Below the pieces are notes generated by a model that was not told the DNA's origin, ran no database searches, and saw only the letters and a program-made list of their open reading frames with translations. From Rhizobium rosettiformans W3 (GTDB lineage: Bacteria > Pseudomonadota > Alphaproteobacteria > Rhizobiales > Rhizobiaceae), in assembly GCF_004912135.1 (NCBI RefSeq), contig NZ_STGU01000010.1, positions 115,753-179,752 on the forward strand: a stretch of DNA of 64,000 nucleotides, written 5' to 3'. A program made the position numbers and the translations under genes. Below, in pieces: positions 30,001 to 37,291 of this stretch (the first letter of the stretch is position 1; each line of letters opens with the position of its first letter).

Positions 30001-30748
30001 CGGCGCGCACCGGTTCGGCGATCGCCGTCGGCAGATCCTCGTCCGGCGCATCGGCGAAATCGCCGCTCGGATCCATCTGGCCGAGAATCGTTTCGACGGT
30101 GAAGAGGAGATGCAGACCGGGCTCGTCGGCGATCTTTCCGATGGCAGCGGGCAGATAGCCACGGCCCGTCGGGATCGGACGCTTGACCAGCCGGTCGGCA
30201 TCGGCCTCGACGAGGTTCACCAGCATCCGCGCTGTCTGCGGCGTGATCCCGAGACCGGCAAAACCCTCGGAGCTTGCGATCAGGCCGCCGTCGCCATCAA
30301 GCACGGCCATATGCGTATCCGGGTCGTCGAAGCCGCTCATCAGCTCCTGGGCGAGCTGCCTCAGATTGCCGTCGTTGCGTTTCAAGGGCGGCACCGCGAG
30401 CAGGATCGCCGGCTCACCCTTGCGGATCTCGATGCAGTCCGCCGTCGCCGTGACCGGCACGTTCTGGAAACCGGAATTGATCCGCAGCATCAGGCTGCGG
30501 CTGTCACCGACGGCAGAGAGCTGGCCGGCGACCGTCTCGATCTGGCGGAAGGTGATGTCGCTGCGATTGGGGCCTTCCTCGAGAAAGTCGTAGAGCGAGG
30601 CGCTGCCGAAGAAGCGCGCGCCCGCGCCATTGCACCAAAGCACCCGCTCCAGTCCCGGCGCAAACAGCACGAGCGCCTCGCCACGCGCCAGCCGCGGGCG
30701 GATGAGGTCGTGCACGGCGACGTCGATGAAGGGATATTGAGCGGGCAT
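27029..30748 (-). CDS. cbrA: PAS-domain sensor histidine kinase, CbrA/PdhS family
   Basis: The 1239-residue, apparently cytosolic kinase has: an N-terminal PAS-like region (about 15-130); an acidic Glu/Asp/Ala/Pro-rich linker (about 235-370); a PAS-like region about 380-490 (RRATRFVWKIDAEGRFSEVS); another linker; PAS near 744 and 873; a HisKA domain with FLARVSHEIRTPLNAIIGF near 1014; and an HATPase domain with RIRDTGIGMSRSEL and GDGTGLGLPLTKAM near 1190. In S. meliloti, CbrA acts through DivK and controls cell cycle, exopolysaccharide and motility genes, and lies next to phasin phaP1 as here. ATG 30748 is preferred to a TTG 11 codons upstream. Confidence 0.88.
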   Translation of the reverse strand: MPAQYPFIDVAVHDLIRPRLARGEALVLFAPGLERVLWCNGAGARFFGSASLYDFLEEGPNRSDITFRQIETVAGQLSAVGDSRSLMLRINSGFQNVPVTATADCIEIRKGEPAILLAVPPLKRNDGNLRQLAQELMSGFDDPDTHMAVLDGDGGLIASSEGFAGLGITPQTARMLVNLVEADADRLVKRPIPTGRGYLPAAIGKIADEPGLHLLFTVETILGQMDPSGDFADAPDEDLPTAIAEPVRADDTVEDDVDQQTAETPEPETAFDAEELPSAAAPFESVIAALGDIEEIVPATDELEELDDAEEAASEDYSEGDDLSETVDDAAVEAADEPATAVEPVAEPEPDPVPAVHAAETVAPSRPAAQIKQTSAIADTEAFVFSQNRRATRFVWKIDAEGRFSEVSSEFAQAVGPRAADINGVAFSDLAALFNLDPEGKIGELLKKRDTWSGKTIYWPVEGTRLVVPVDLAALPTYTRNRDFDGFRGFGIVRVADAIEDPDAIGMTFVHQAETVDAVSDVPVLRDSDREEELAEFLSELSEGETHPPEDFVEDQIAEEGEQTLEALLDDADDAQDADEAETTTAVNPASESPSDSPVSRTPGFEPPVLRVMEPRKPSLPDKVVQLQDHRARQRDSLTPGEQAAFQEIARKLDPLGLRAKVEQSLTPSEPPALRSEPAPQPPKAPEAPQPAEPIAVVPAAPSEPAPVTVEEPALPAMAPIAGHERGTGKRERSLTADIVDLMPVALLVHVGDRLIHANPEFFNLTGYKTLVELEEVGGLDTLIQRRDLETPGDEAGQVVALCADDRLLPVTARLQSVRFDDTSALMLALIAQPELAAQPETQAEPMGEIAAAPAAASASAGELARLKVEVDELRSILETATDGVVILDSDGDIRSMNRAASALFNFDDMETRGKPFVMLFAHESQKSILDYLNGLSGHGVASVLNDGREVIGREASGGFLPLFMTIGKLASSNGYCAVIRDITQWKRTEEELRNAKRAAETANAHKTDFLARVSHEIRTPLNAIIGFADMMANEHFGPVGHPRYGEYAHDIVRSGRHVLDIVNDLLDISKIEAGEMELDFSSVGLNEMVQAAVAIVQPQANSQRVIIRTALSQAVPNVVADGRSIKQIVLNILANAIRFTPSGGQIIVSSAYEPNGSVVLRIRDTGIGMSRSELEQAMKPFRQVSTGTPRNRGDGTGLGLPLTKAMVDANRAQFAISSTPNEGTLVEVTFPSPRVLAD

Positions 30749-30995
30749 TCCTGGACCTGTCGTTTCATGGCCTGCAAGCAAATTAACAGATTTTTAATAG
30801 CTAGGCAGTGCCCTTGGGTCCAGAAAGTGGGGAGGCTTTCGATTGATAAGGTTAATCCGGCCGGCTTATCAACATGCGGAAAATCTAATTGTGCGGCGCA
30901 CAATGATGTTGCAATGCACAATAGGCGGTGTTATATAAGCTTCATGAGTGAAACACGAGGGGTCGTTCAGATCCCGTAACGAGAGGAAATGCACC

Positions 30996-31436
30996 ATGAA
31001 TGCCAAGGATATGTTCTCTTTCTCGACCTTCGATCCGTCCAAGATGCAGGAAAGCTTCCGTGACTTCGCCGAAAAGGGCGCCGCCCAGTCCAAGGAAGCC
31101 TATGCCAAGATGAAGGCTGCGACCGAAGAAGCCACCAAGACCATGGAATCGACCGTACAGACGGCTCAGGCCGGCACGGTTGAACTCGGTCTCAAGGCCA
31201 TCGACGCGATGCGCACCAATGCCGACCTTTCGCTGTCCCACATGGAAGCGCTCCTCGGCGTGAAGTCGGTTGCCGAACTCGTCGAGCTGCAGACCGCTTT
31301 CATCCGCAAGCAGGCGGAAGTGACCATCGAGCAGGCCAAGGCCATGCAGGAAACGGCCAAGAAGGTTGCCGAAACCGTTGCCAAGCCGGGCAAGGAAGCA
31401 GCCGAAAAGGCAATGTCCTCGCTGAAGGTCGCCTGA
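30996..31436 (+). CDS. phaP: Phasin, PHB-granule-associated protein
   Basis: The 146-residue protein coats polyhydroxybutyrate granules. It begins MNAKDMFSFSTFDPSKMQES and is almost wholly alpha-helical, rich in Ala, Lys and Glu, with the phasin_2 pattern near residues 60-105 (LKAIDAMRTNADLSLSHMEA, then VAELVELQTAFIRKQ) and an alanine/lysine C-terminus like PhaF-type tails. ATG 30996 follows GAGAGG; in-frame upstream starts lack such a site. The AT-rich upstream region (30880-30945, with TTATATAAG) probably holds a strong promoter, and a strong terminator follows. Confidence 0.92.
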   Translation: MNAKDMFSFSTFDPSKMQESFRDFAEKGAAQSKEAYAKMKAATEEATKTMESTVQTAQAGTVELGLKAIDAMRTNADLSLSHMEALLGVKSVAELVELQTAFIRKQAEVTIEQAKAMQETAKKVAETVAKPGKEAAEKAMSSLKVA

Positions 31437-31475
31437 TCGCCTGACGCGATACGAAAAATCCTCCCAAGGATAGTG

Positions 31476-31500
31476 GGCCGGGCATCAAGCCCGGCCTTTT
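31476..31500 (+). terminator. Terminator of phaP
   Basis: 8-bp perfect stem GGCCGGGC (31476-31483) with GCCCGGCC (31489-31496), 5-base loop, then TTTTCTAT. It lies 39 bases past the phaP stop. Confidence 0.85.
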
Positions 31501-31600
31501 CTATGAACCAGGCCTTTTCACAGGATGCGCAGAAAGGGCTTGAAAAAAAATCCGTCTGCTCGTATGTGACCCCTCAACGGCGTCAGCGACGCGGTCATGT

Positions 31601-31677
31601 GCGGTTGTAGCTCAGTTGGTTAGAGCGCAGGTTTGTGGCACCTGAGGTCAGTGGTTCAACTCCACTCAACCGTACCA
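31601..31677 (+). tRNA. tRNA-His (anticodon GUG)
   Basis: A 77-base cloverleaf folds fully: acceptor GCGGTTG with CAACCGT (one G-U pair at 1-72), D stem GCTC/GAGC, anticodon stem CAGGT/ACCTG around TTGTGGC, T stem AGTGG/CCACT with the TTCAACT loop, and an encoded CCA at 31675-31677. The anticodon is GTG. The base before position 1 is T and the discriminator is A73, so the G-1:C73 pair found in most bacterial tRNA-His is absent, as described for a group of alphaproteobacteria. Confidence 0.97.
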
Positions 31678-31852
31678 TTTCTTCCCCCTCCCAAAGAATG
31701 TCCTCGTGACGGTCACCGGCTGCGTCATCGTGCCGTCCAGATAGATCAAATGCGACCGATTCCGTTTACCCGAATGCAAGGCTTTCAACAGTCTCGCCTT
31801 TCGTCCGCGCGCGTTTGCTGATCTGGTCGCGCCATCCGAACGGAGGTTCTTG

Positions 31853-32155
31853 ATGGAGCGACGAAACGAAATCCGGCAGGCCTGTGAGCTGAGCTCGCTG
31901 GTGCTGATGTTCGGCTGCCATTTTCGCGGCCTGATTTCGGACTGGAGCCCCAAGGGACTGAAGCTCGAACTGACAGAAAGCCTGATGCTCGCCGACCGCG
32001 AAGCCTTCGTCCTGCATTGCGAGCGCTTCGGTGTGCTTCATGCCGAGGTCATCTGGCGAAGGGGTGTCGAAATCGGCGCGCGTATCCACAACTGGAGAAC
32101 CGCTGCCGTCAGCAGCCGCATACGTCCCTATCTTGCGCAGTCCGCAAATTACTGA
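31853..32155 (+). CDS. PilZ-like domain protein (100 aa)
   Basis: Begins MERRNEIRQACELSSLVLMF with GGAGG at 31842-31846. The arrangement RR-x3-R near the N-terminus, then FRGLISDWSPKGLKLEL at about 25-41 (the D-x-S-x2-G pattern), and later EVIWRRGVEIGARI resembles a minimal PilZ domain, which binds cyclic di-GMP. The first RxxxR element is R3/R8-like rather than perfect, so binding is uncertain. It stands alone after tRNA-His. A c-di-GMP phosphodiesterase candidate lies at 51329-54163, but nothing links the two. Confidence 0.6.
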   Translation: MERRNEIRQACELSSLVLMFGCHFRGLISDWSPKGLKLELTESLMLADREAFVLHCERFGVLHAEVIWRRGVEIGARIHNWRTAAVSSRIRPYLAQSANY

Positions 32156-32173
32156 AGGCGCCCGCCGCACCGG

Positions 32174-32308
32174 TCACGGGTTGCAGAGCGGACAATAGCT
32201 CGGATCGGCGAGCGCGCCGGCAGAAAGCGCATGCTTCTCCTCCGCGTCACAGGAAACGCAGCCGAACACATCATGGCGGGGCAGAAAAAAGCCCCGCCAT
32301 GCTGCCAT
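32174..32308 (-). CDS. Small zinc-ribbon protein candidate (44 aa)
   Basis: The frame reads from ATG 32308: MAAWRGFFLPRHDVFGC, then VSCDAEEKHALSAGALADPS and YCPLCNP. Two CxxC pairs (residues 17/20 and 39/42) spaced 18 apart form a zinc-ribbon pattern unlikely to arise by chance. The first codons overlap the terminator hairpin of ilvE, on the same strand. A GTG at residue 14 is an alternative start. The Shine-Dalgarno sequence is weak (CAGG). I do not recognise the family. Confidence 0.45.
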   Translation of the reverse strand: MAAWRGFFLPRHDVFGCVSCDAEEKHALSAGALADPSYCPLCNP

Positions 32309-32316
32309 GACGGGGC
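32285..32316 (-). terminator. Terminator of ilvE
   Basis: On the minus strand GCCCCGTCAT (32307-32316) pairs with ATGGCGGGGC (32291-32300) around GGCAGC, with one mismatch, and is followed by six T (32285-32290). It lies about 28 bases past the ilvE stop and overlaps the start of the zinc-ribbon candidate. Confidence 0.85.
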
Positions 32317-32343
32317 CTGAGGATCATTCCGAAAGCCGCCGCA

Positions 32344-33447
32344 TCAGGCGCGGGTTACTTCCTTCACCCAGCCATGGGTATCAGCGACATATCCGCGCTG
32401 GATGCCGGTCAGCTGGTTGCGCAGCTTTTCGGTCTCGATGCCGGTGCCGGCATTGCCGATGACAAACTCGCCGCCGGGATGGCGAACGGTCCCGATGGCA
32501 GCGACGACGGCAGCCGTGCCGCAGGCGAAGGCCTCACGCAGCTTGCCGCTGCGCGCATCCGCCATCCATTCATCGAACGAGTAGGGACGCTCGATGACCT
32601 TGAGGCCGTTTTCATTCGCAAGCTGGATGATCGAGTTGCGCGTGATGCCCGGCAGGATTGTGCCCGAAAGCGGCGGCGTGACGACGGTATTGTCGTCCAT
32701 CACGAAGAAGACGTTCATGCCGCCCAGCTCTTCGATCCACTTGTGCTCGGCTGCATCAAGGAAGACGACCTGGTCGCAGCCGCGGCTCGCCGCTTCCTTC
32801 TGGGCGAGAAGGCTTGCCGCATAATTGCCGCCGCACTTGGCAGCGCCCGTGCCGCCCGGTGCCGCGCGGGTGTAATGCTCGCTGACCCACAGTGTCACCG
32901 GCTTGCTGCCGCCCTTGAAGTAGGGCCCGACAGGCGAGGCGATGACGCAGAAGACATATTCGCGCGAGGGGCGAACGCCGAGAAAGGCTTCGCTGGCAAA
33001 CATGAAGGGGCGCAGATAGAGGCTGCCTTCGCCTTCCGGCACCCACTTGGCATCGATCTTCACCAGCTCTTCGACAGCCTTGAGGAAAAGTTCTTCCGGC
33101 ACGTCCGGCATCGCCATGCGCTCGGCCGACTTGTTGAAGCGGCGGGCATTTTCTTCCGGTCGGAAGAGGGTGATACGACCGTCGGCGCCCTTATAGGCCT
33201 TCATGCCCTCGAAGATTTCCTGGGCATAGTGCAGCACGCTTGCGGCCGGATCGACCTGGAACGGCTTGCGGGCCGAAACCTCCGGGCTGTGCCAGCCCTT
33301 GTCGACATGCCAGTGCACCACCGCCATGTGGTCGGTGAACAGCGTTCCGAAGCCCAGGTTTTCGAAGGCCTGCAGCCGCTCGGCTTCGGGCATGGGCGAG
33401 GCATTCGGAACGATCTGGAAGTCGAGGAGTGCGGTATTCGTGGTCAT
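32344..33447 (-). CDS. ilvE: Branched-chain amino acid aminotransferase
   Basis: PLP-dependent class IV aminotransferase, last step of valine, leucine and isoleucine synthesis and first of their breakdown. The 367-residue protein is of the longer, eukaryote/BCAT-II-like type: HYAQEIFEGMKAYKGADGRI near 73, SLYLRPFMFASEAFLGVRPS near 143, the PLP-lysine region GTGAAKCGGNYAASLLAQKE near 200, and the C-terminal REAFACGTAAVVAAIG near 315. It has its own terminator. Its product pathway ties in with mmsA at 37292, the valine-degradation enzyme. Confidence 0.94.
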   Translation of the reverse strand: MTTNTALLDFQIVPNASPMPEAERLQAFENLGFGTLFTDHMAVVHWHVDKGWHSPEVSARKPFQVDPAASVLHYAQEIFEGMKAYKGADGRITLFRPEENARRFNKSAERMAMPDVPEELFLKAVEELVKIDAKWVPEGEGSLYLRPFMFASEAFLGVRPSREYVFCVIASPVGPYFKGGSKPVTLWVSEHYTRAAPGGTGAAKCGGNYAASLLAQKEAASRGCDQVVFLDAAEHKWIEELGGMNVFFVMDDNTVVTPPLSGTILPGITRNSIIQLANENGLKVIERPYSFDEWMADARSGKLREAFACGTAAVVAAIGTVRHPGGEFVIGNAGTGIETEKLRNQLTGIQRGYVADTHGWVKEVTRA

Positions 33448-33605
33448 GGAGAGCCTGTGCCTGAGCTGTTCACGGTTGCGCGGGCCGCGCCGATGAAGGC
33501 GGTCGCGGCCGGTGCCGTGGTTTGTGCGGTTTGCTCAGGGTTTGTCAACAGAAACCATGCGATCGCGATGCAGCAAAACGCTTGTGTCGCAGGGCGTCAG
33601 CCCAT

Positions 33606-34247
33606 TTAGGCCGCCGCTGGAGCCAACAGAAACCAGAGGCCTGCCAGCGCAATCGCCGCACCGAGGCCCTGAACCAGTCTGCCGCCGGCGATCGGCTTCA
33701 GCGCCGCGCCGATCGCAATCCCGACCACATGGATAACACCTGTCGACACCACGAATCCCACGGTGAAGGCTGCGGGATCGGTGGCGCGGGGTGCGAGAAC
33801 GCCATGCGGAATGCCGTGCAGGATGGCGAAGATCGAAATCAGCAGAAGCGCTACCCATTCCGGCGCCTTCCAATTGGCCGCGATCACGCCGCCGAGCGCC
33901 AGCACGGAGAGCGCGATGCCGACCTGAACGATATCCGTCGGCAGGATGCCGAGCATTCCCAGGACGCCGCCGACGCACATGATCATCGGGAAGGTTGCCG
34001 GCAGCGTCCAGACGGTCCGGCCCCCGATCTGGGCACCCCAGAGGCCGACGGCGAGCATGGCAAGGAAATGGTCAGGCCCGGCGAGCGGGTGGCCGAACCC
34101 CGAGCCGAAGCCGCCAAGCGGACCATCCATGACATGCGCATTGGCCGCCGAGGGCAGGAGAAGGAGGCCGAGGGACAGGCCCGCGAAAAGACGAGAGGCA
34201 CCGCTTGCCAGGGCGCGCAAAAAGGGGAAATGAGAAGGGCGCGCCAT
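33606..34247 (-). CDS. HupE/UreJ family protein, putative nickel/cobalt permease
   Basis: The 213-residue protein has a signal-like segment ending LLLLPSAANA/HV (about residue 37), which would leave histidine at the mature N-terminus, then the family motif HPLAGPDHFLAMLAVGLWGA near 52 and a second histidine-glycine motif ILHGIPHGVL near 140, within six or so membrane helices. HupE/UreJ proteins take up or facilitate entry of nickel or cobalt for hydrogenase or urease. ATG 34247 is the family-like start. It is divergent from a second HupE-like gene with 191 bases between the starts; no hydrogenase or urease genes are in view. Confidence 0.85.
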   Translation of the reverse strand: MARPSHFPFLRALASGASRLFAGLSLGLLLLPSAANAHVMDGPLGGFGSGFGHPLAGPDHFLAMLAVGLWGAQIGGRTVWTLPATFPMIMCVGGVLGMLGILPTDIVQVGIALSVLALGGVIAANWKAPEWVALLLISIFAILHGIPHGVLAPRATDPAAFTVGFVVSTGVIHVVGIAIGAALKPIAGGRLVQGLGAAIALAGLWFLLAPAAA

Positions 34248-34438
34248 ATTCGCTGCTCCGGCTCTAGCTGCATTGGTCCTCGGCACGAAGAACCAACGAC
34301 AGGGCGGCCTCCGCGCGAACACTTTCCCATCTACAGTCTCACACGATTCGGATATAGTCAGGCCGAGCCGCGTCGCATGACGCACGGCGTGATCCTCTTG
34401 CACCCAAGCCGGGTCATCATCGCGTTTCGGAGAAACCC

Positions 34439-35029
34439 ATGTCGCTCAACCGACTGACACCTCTTCTCGGCCTTGCCGTTCTGGCAATGGCCTTGCCCAC
34501 CGCAGCTGAAGCGCATGTTGTGGCGGGTGAGGGAGGTGGCTTTCTTCATGGTTTCGAGCATCCGCTGTCGGGGCTCGACCACATGCTGGCCATGTTCTGC
34601 GTCGGCCTCTGGGGCGCGCAAATGGGCGGTCGTTCGGTCTGGAGCCTGCCGATCGCCTTTCCGCTGATCATGGTCGTCGGCGGAATGATGGGGATCGCAG
34701 GCGTTCCTCTCCCGGCTGTCGAAAGCGGTATCGCCCTTTCGATCATCGTCCTTGGAGCCGCAATCGCCTTCCTCTGGCGCCCGCCGGAATGGCTGGCCGT
34801 GGCTGTGATCGGTGTCTTCGCGATCTTCCATGGCTATGCCCATGGCGCGGAACTGCCCGGTGCGGCTGATCCCGCCTCCTACGCGCTCGGCTTTGTGGTC
34901 GCAACCGGCCTCATCCATCTCGCTGGCATTGCCGTCGGTCTTGGCTTCCAGCGCATCCAGGGCGGGCAGATGGCAAGAGCGCTCGGCGGATTGATCGGCC
35001 TCGGCGGCGTCTACTTCCTCGTCGCCTGA
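34439..35029 (+). CDS. HupE/UreJ family protein, putative nickel/cobalt permease
   Basis: The 196-residue protein begins with a signal peptide (MSLNRLTPLLGLAVLAMALP) probably cut at AEA/HV, giving an N-terminal histidine. The motif HPLSGLDHMLAMFCVGLWGA lies near 41 and FHGYAHGAELPG near 130. It is clearly paralogous to the divergent gene. Its TGA overlaps the ATG of the next gene (TGATG), and that gene in turn overlaps a DUF1007 gene, so the three form a tight operon likely handling a divalent metal. Confidence 0.87.
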   Translation: MSLNRLTPLLGLAVLAMALPTAAEAHVVAGEGGGFLHGFEHPLSGLDHMLAMFCVGLWGAQMGGRSVWSLPIAFPLIMVVGGMMGIAGVPLPAVESGIALSIIVLGAAIAFLWRPPEWLAVAVIGVFAIFHGYAHGAELPGAADPASYALGFVVATGLIHLAGIAVGLGFQRIQGGQMARALGGLIGLGGVYFLVA

Positions 35030-35712
35030 TGCCGCTATCTGCAATACGCCTGCTTTCGCTGCTGCCACTTCTGGCAGGCGCGGTTGCCGGCGCTCTGTTC
35101 CTGTTGCCCGGATTGTCGGACGGCACATCGGCCTATGCCGCCATCGCGAGCGTCGAGGTCCTGCTTCCGCTCGTCGGGCTTGGCGTGTTGCTCGGGCAGC
35201 TACCGGGACGTTGGGCCATGGCGAGTATGCTCTGCATGGTCCTCGGGAACCTCGCAGGCTTCTGGTATCGCGAAACGGTCTATGGCTGGATGGCGCCCGT
35301 GCCCGGTGCAGCACCCCATCTCTTTCTCGCCGGCCCGATCGCCTGCGCGCTGGTGGGGTTCGCGCTCATCCTCTCACCGAGGTTCCGGCCTGTCGTCTGC
35401 CTTCCCGTCTTTGCTCTCGCAGGCATAGCCCTTGCGACCGCAACGCGGCTTGGCGATCCCGTGCTCTTCGCAGAGCACTATCGGTGGAGCGCACCCCTCC
35501 TGCAGGCCCTGACCATTCTCTCGATTGCCTGGCCGGCATCTCAGATCCAAAATACCGGCTTCACCATCGCCACTCGGATCGGCGGAAGCTGGATGCTGGC
35601 CGTTGCTCTCCTCTACGGCGGAGCTTTCCTCGCCGGGCGTGAGACTCAGCTGGCACCGCCAGACTTTCCACCCCTGCCTCCATCGTTTGCGTCGGAGGCG
35701 CTGGTTCGGTGA
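35029..35712 (+). CDS. Membrane protein of unknown function in the HupE operon (227 aa)
   Basis: The protein is hydrophobic over most of its length, with about six membrane segments (e.g. LLPLLAGAVAGALFLLPGL at 11-29, EVLLPLVGLGVLLGQLPG at 43-60). It is translationally coupled to the HupE-like gene upstream (TGATG) and to the DUF1007 gene downstream (GTGA). The C-terminal tail is Pro-rich and soluble (APPDFPPLPPS). I recognise no family; context suggests an accessory subunit of a metal transporter. Confidence 0.75.
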   Translation: MPLSAIRLLSLLPLLAGAVAGALFLLPGLSDGTSAYAAIASVEVLLPLVGLGVLLGQLPGRWAMASMLCMVLGNLAGFWYRETVYGWMAPVPGAAPHLFLAGPIACALVGFALILSPRFRPVVCLPVFALAGIALATATRLGDPVLFAEHYRWSAPLLQALTILSIAWPASQIQNTGFTIATRIGGSWMLAVALLYGGAFLAGRETQLAPPDFPPLPPSFASEALVR

Positions 35713-36293
35713 AGCCGAGTTGCCTTTTTTTCCCGCTTGCTCTTTTGATGCTCGCCGCACCGGCCGCGGCCCATCCGGATGTTGCAGCCTCGGCGCGCCT
35801 TGTCTTTCAGCTCGACGGAAACCGCCTGACCGGTCTCACCCAGATCCTCGGTTTCGATCAGGCCACCAGCCGCCGGCTGACCGCACGCTTCGACAAGGAC
35901 CAGGACGGCACCCTTTCTGATGCGGAGCGCGCGGCACTCACCCGCGAACTGGGCGACCGCCTCTCGTCCCGGGACTTTTTCCTGGAGGCAAGACTCGGAC
36001 CCGAGGCCGTGAAGCTGCCACCTGCGGCCTCGGTCCGTGTCGATCTCGCAACCGGCCAGGTTACGATTGCGGCGGACTATCGCTGGCCAACTGCACTACC
36101 GCTGAATGGCCAGTCGCTCTCGCTGATGCTGCGCGATCGCGACTTCACGATTGCCTTCCGCTTCGACCCGGAACGCCCCGCCGTCCTCTCCGGCACGCCC
36201 GGCGACTGCGAGGTCTCCGTCGCCCCGGAACCGAGCGAGGCCTATTTCGGCGGTCTCGTCATCCCGGAGATCCTGCGTCTTACTTGCCGGTGA
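35709..36293 (+). CDS. DUF1007 family periplasmic protein with EF-hand-like loop
   Basis: The 194-residue protein (GTG start, overlapping the upstream stop) has a signal peptide ending APAAA/HP, again exposing an N-terminal histidine; DUF1007 proteins characteristically begin AHPH after cleavage. An EF-hand-like loop DKDQDGTLSDAE lies near 62-73. The rest is predicted beta-rich with PAASVRVDLATGQVTIAADY near 100. DUF1007 proteins are often encoded with nickel/cobalt transporters, consistent with the HupE-like partner. It converges on a LysR gene 12 bases away. Confidence 0.82.
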   Translation: MKPSCLFFPLALLMLAAPAAAHPDVAASARLVFQLDGNRLTGLTQILGFDQATSRRLTARFDKDQDGTLSDAERAALTRELGDRLSSRDFFLEARLGPEAVKLPPAASVRVDLATGQVTIAADYRWPTALPLNGQSLSLMLRDRDFTIAFRFDPERPAVLSGTPGDCEVSVAPEPSEAYFGGLVIPEILRLTCR

Positions 36294-36305
36294 GACGACC
36301 AAGTG

Positions 36306-37187
36306 TCAGGCGAAGATCGCCCGATCCTGCTCGACAGCATCCTGCAGAAACTGCACGACCGCCCGCACCCGCACGAGTTCGCGCGCGCTCTCATGAAAGG
36401 TCGTCCAATAGGCCCGCCGGATCGTCACCTCGGGCAGGACACGCACCAGACTTTCGTGCTGCCGGGCAATATAGCTGTGCAGGATCCCAATGCCGGCGCC
36501 GGCCAGCACCGCCTCAGTCTGGCCGATCGCCGAGGAGATCTCGAAGCCGGCATTCCAGTCGCGCATCACCTCGCCGGTATAGTTCAGCGACGGCGTGAAG
36601 ATCAGGTCTTCGACATAGCCGATCCGGCGGTGGCCCTTCAGCTCGTCCGGTGTCGTCGGCAGTCCCCTGGCTTCGGCATAGCTCTTGGAGGCGTAGAGGC
36701 CGAGCGTATAGTCCACGAGCTTAGATGACACGAGCCGTCCCTGATCCGGCCGCTCGAGCGTCACCGCGATATCCGCCTCGCGCTGCGACAGGGAAAAGGA
36801 GCGCGGCACCGGCACGAGCTGGATCTTCAGTTCCGGATGCCGCTCGATCAGCGCGCCCAAGCGCGAGGCGAGAAAGAAGACGCCGAACCCGTCGGGCGCG
36901 CCGATCCGGACGGTGCCCGCAACCTGCGTGTCCGTCCGCCCGAGCCGCGCCTGCACCTCCAGCATCTCGGTTTCCATCCGCTCCGCCGAGGCGAGAAAGG
37001 CCTCGCCCTCGGCGGTCAGTTCGCAGCCATTCGTGCGGCGGATGAAGAGCCGCGTCTTCAGCGCCGTTTCCAGCGCCGTCAGCCGCCGCGAAAGCGTGGC
37101 GTGGTTCAGGCCCAGACGTCTTGAGGCGGCCAGAATCTGGCCCGTGCGCGCGACGGCGAGGAATATGCGAACGTCATCCCAGTTCAT
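36306..37187 (-). CDS. LysR family transcriptional regulator, probable regulator of mmsA
   Basis: The 293-residue protein begins MNWDDVRIFLAVARTGQILA with a typical LysR HTH (ASRRLGLNHATLSRRLTALE to about residue 60) and an effector domain (VAGTVRIGAPDGFGVFFLAS near 90). ATG 37187 is chosen as the family start; the open frame continues to 37271. It is divergent from mmsA with 104 bases between starts, and the pair is conserved in many proteobacteria as regulator and target. The inducer is probably a valine-degradation intermediate, which is inference. Confidence 0.9.
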   Translation of the reverse strand: MNWDDVRIFLAVARTGQILAASRRLGLNHATLSRRLTALETALKTRLFIRRTNGCELTAEGEAFLASAERMETEMLEVQARLGRTDTQVAGTVRIGAPDGFGVFFLASRLGALIERHPELKIQLVPVPRSFSLSQREADIAVTLERPDQGRLVSSKLVDYTLGLYASKSYAEARGLPTTPDELKGHRRIGYVEDLIFTPSLNYTGEVMRDWNAGFEISSAIGQTEAVLAGAGIGILHSYIARQHESLVRVLPEVTIRRAYWTTFHESARELVRVRAVVQFLQDAVEQDRAIFA

Positions 37188-37291
37188 AGATGCCCTTGTG
37201 TCGAAATGTGCACAACGGATGCGTAAATCATCGCGTTGATTTGTGCAAATCAAAGCGCATACTGCCTCCATAACAATCTAGGAGGATACCC

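Noticed and set aside
34248..34438. Cobalamin or nickel riboswitch between the two HupE-like genes
   Set aside because: No B12-box or other conserved riboswitch core could be found by eye on either strand.
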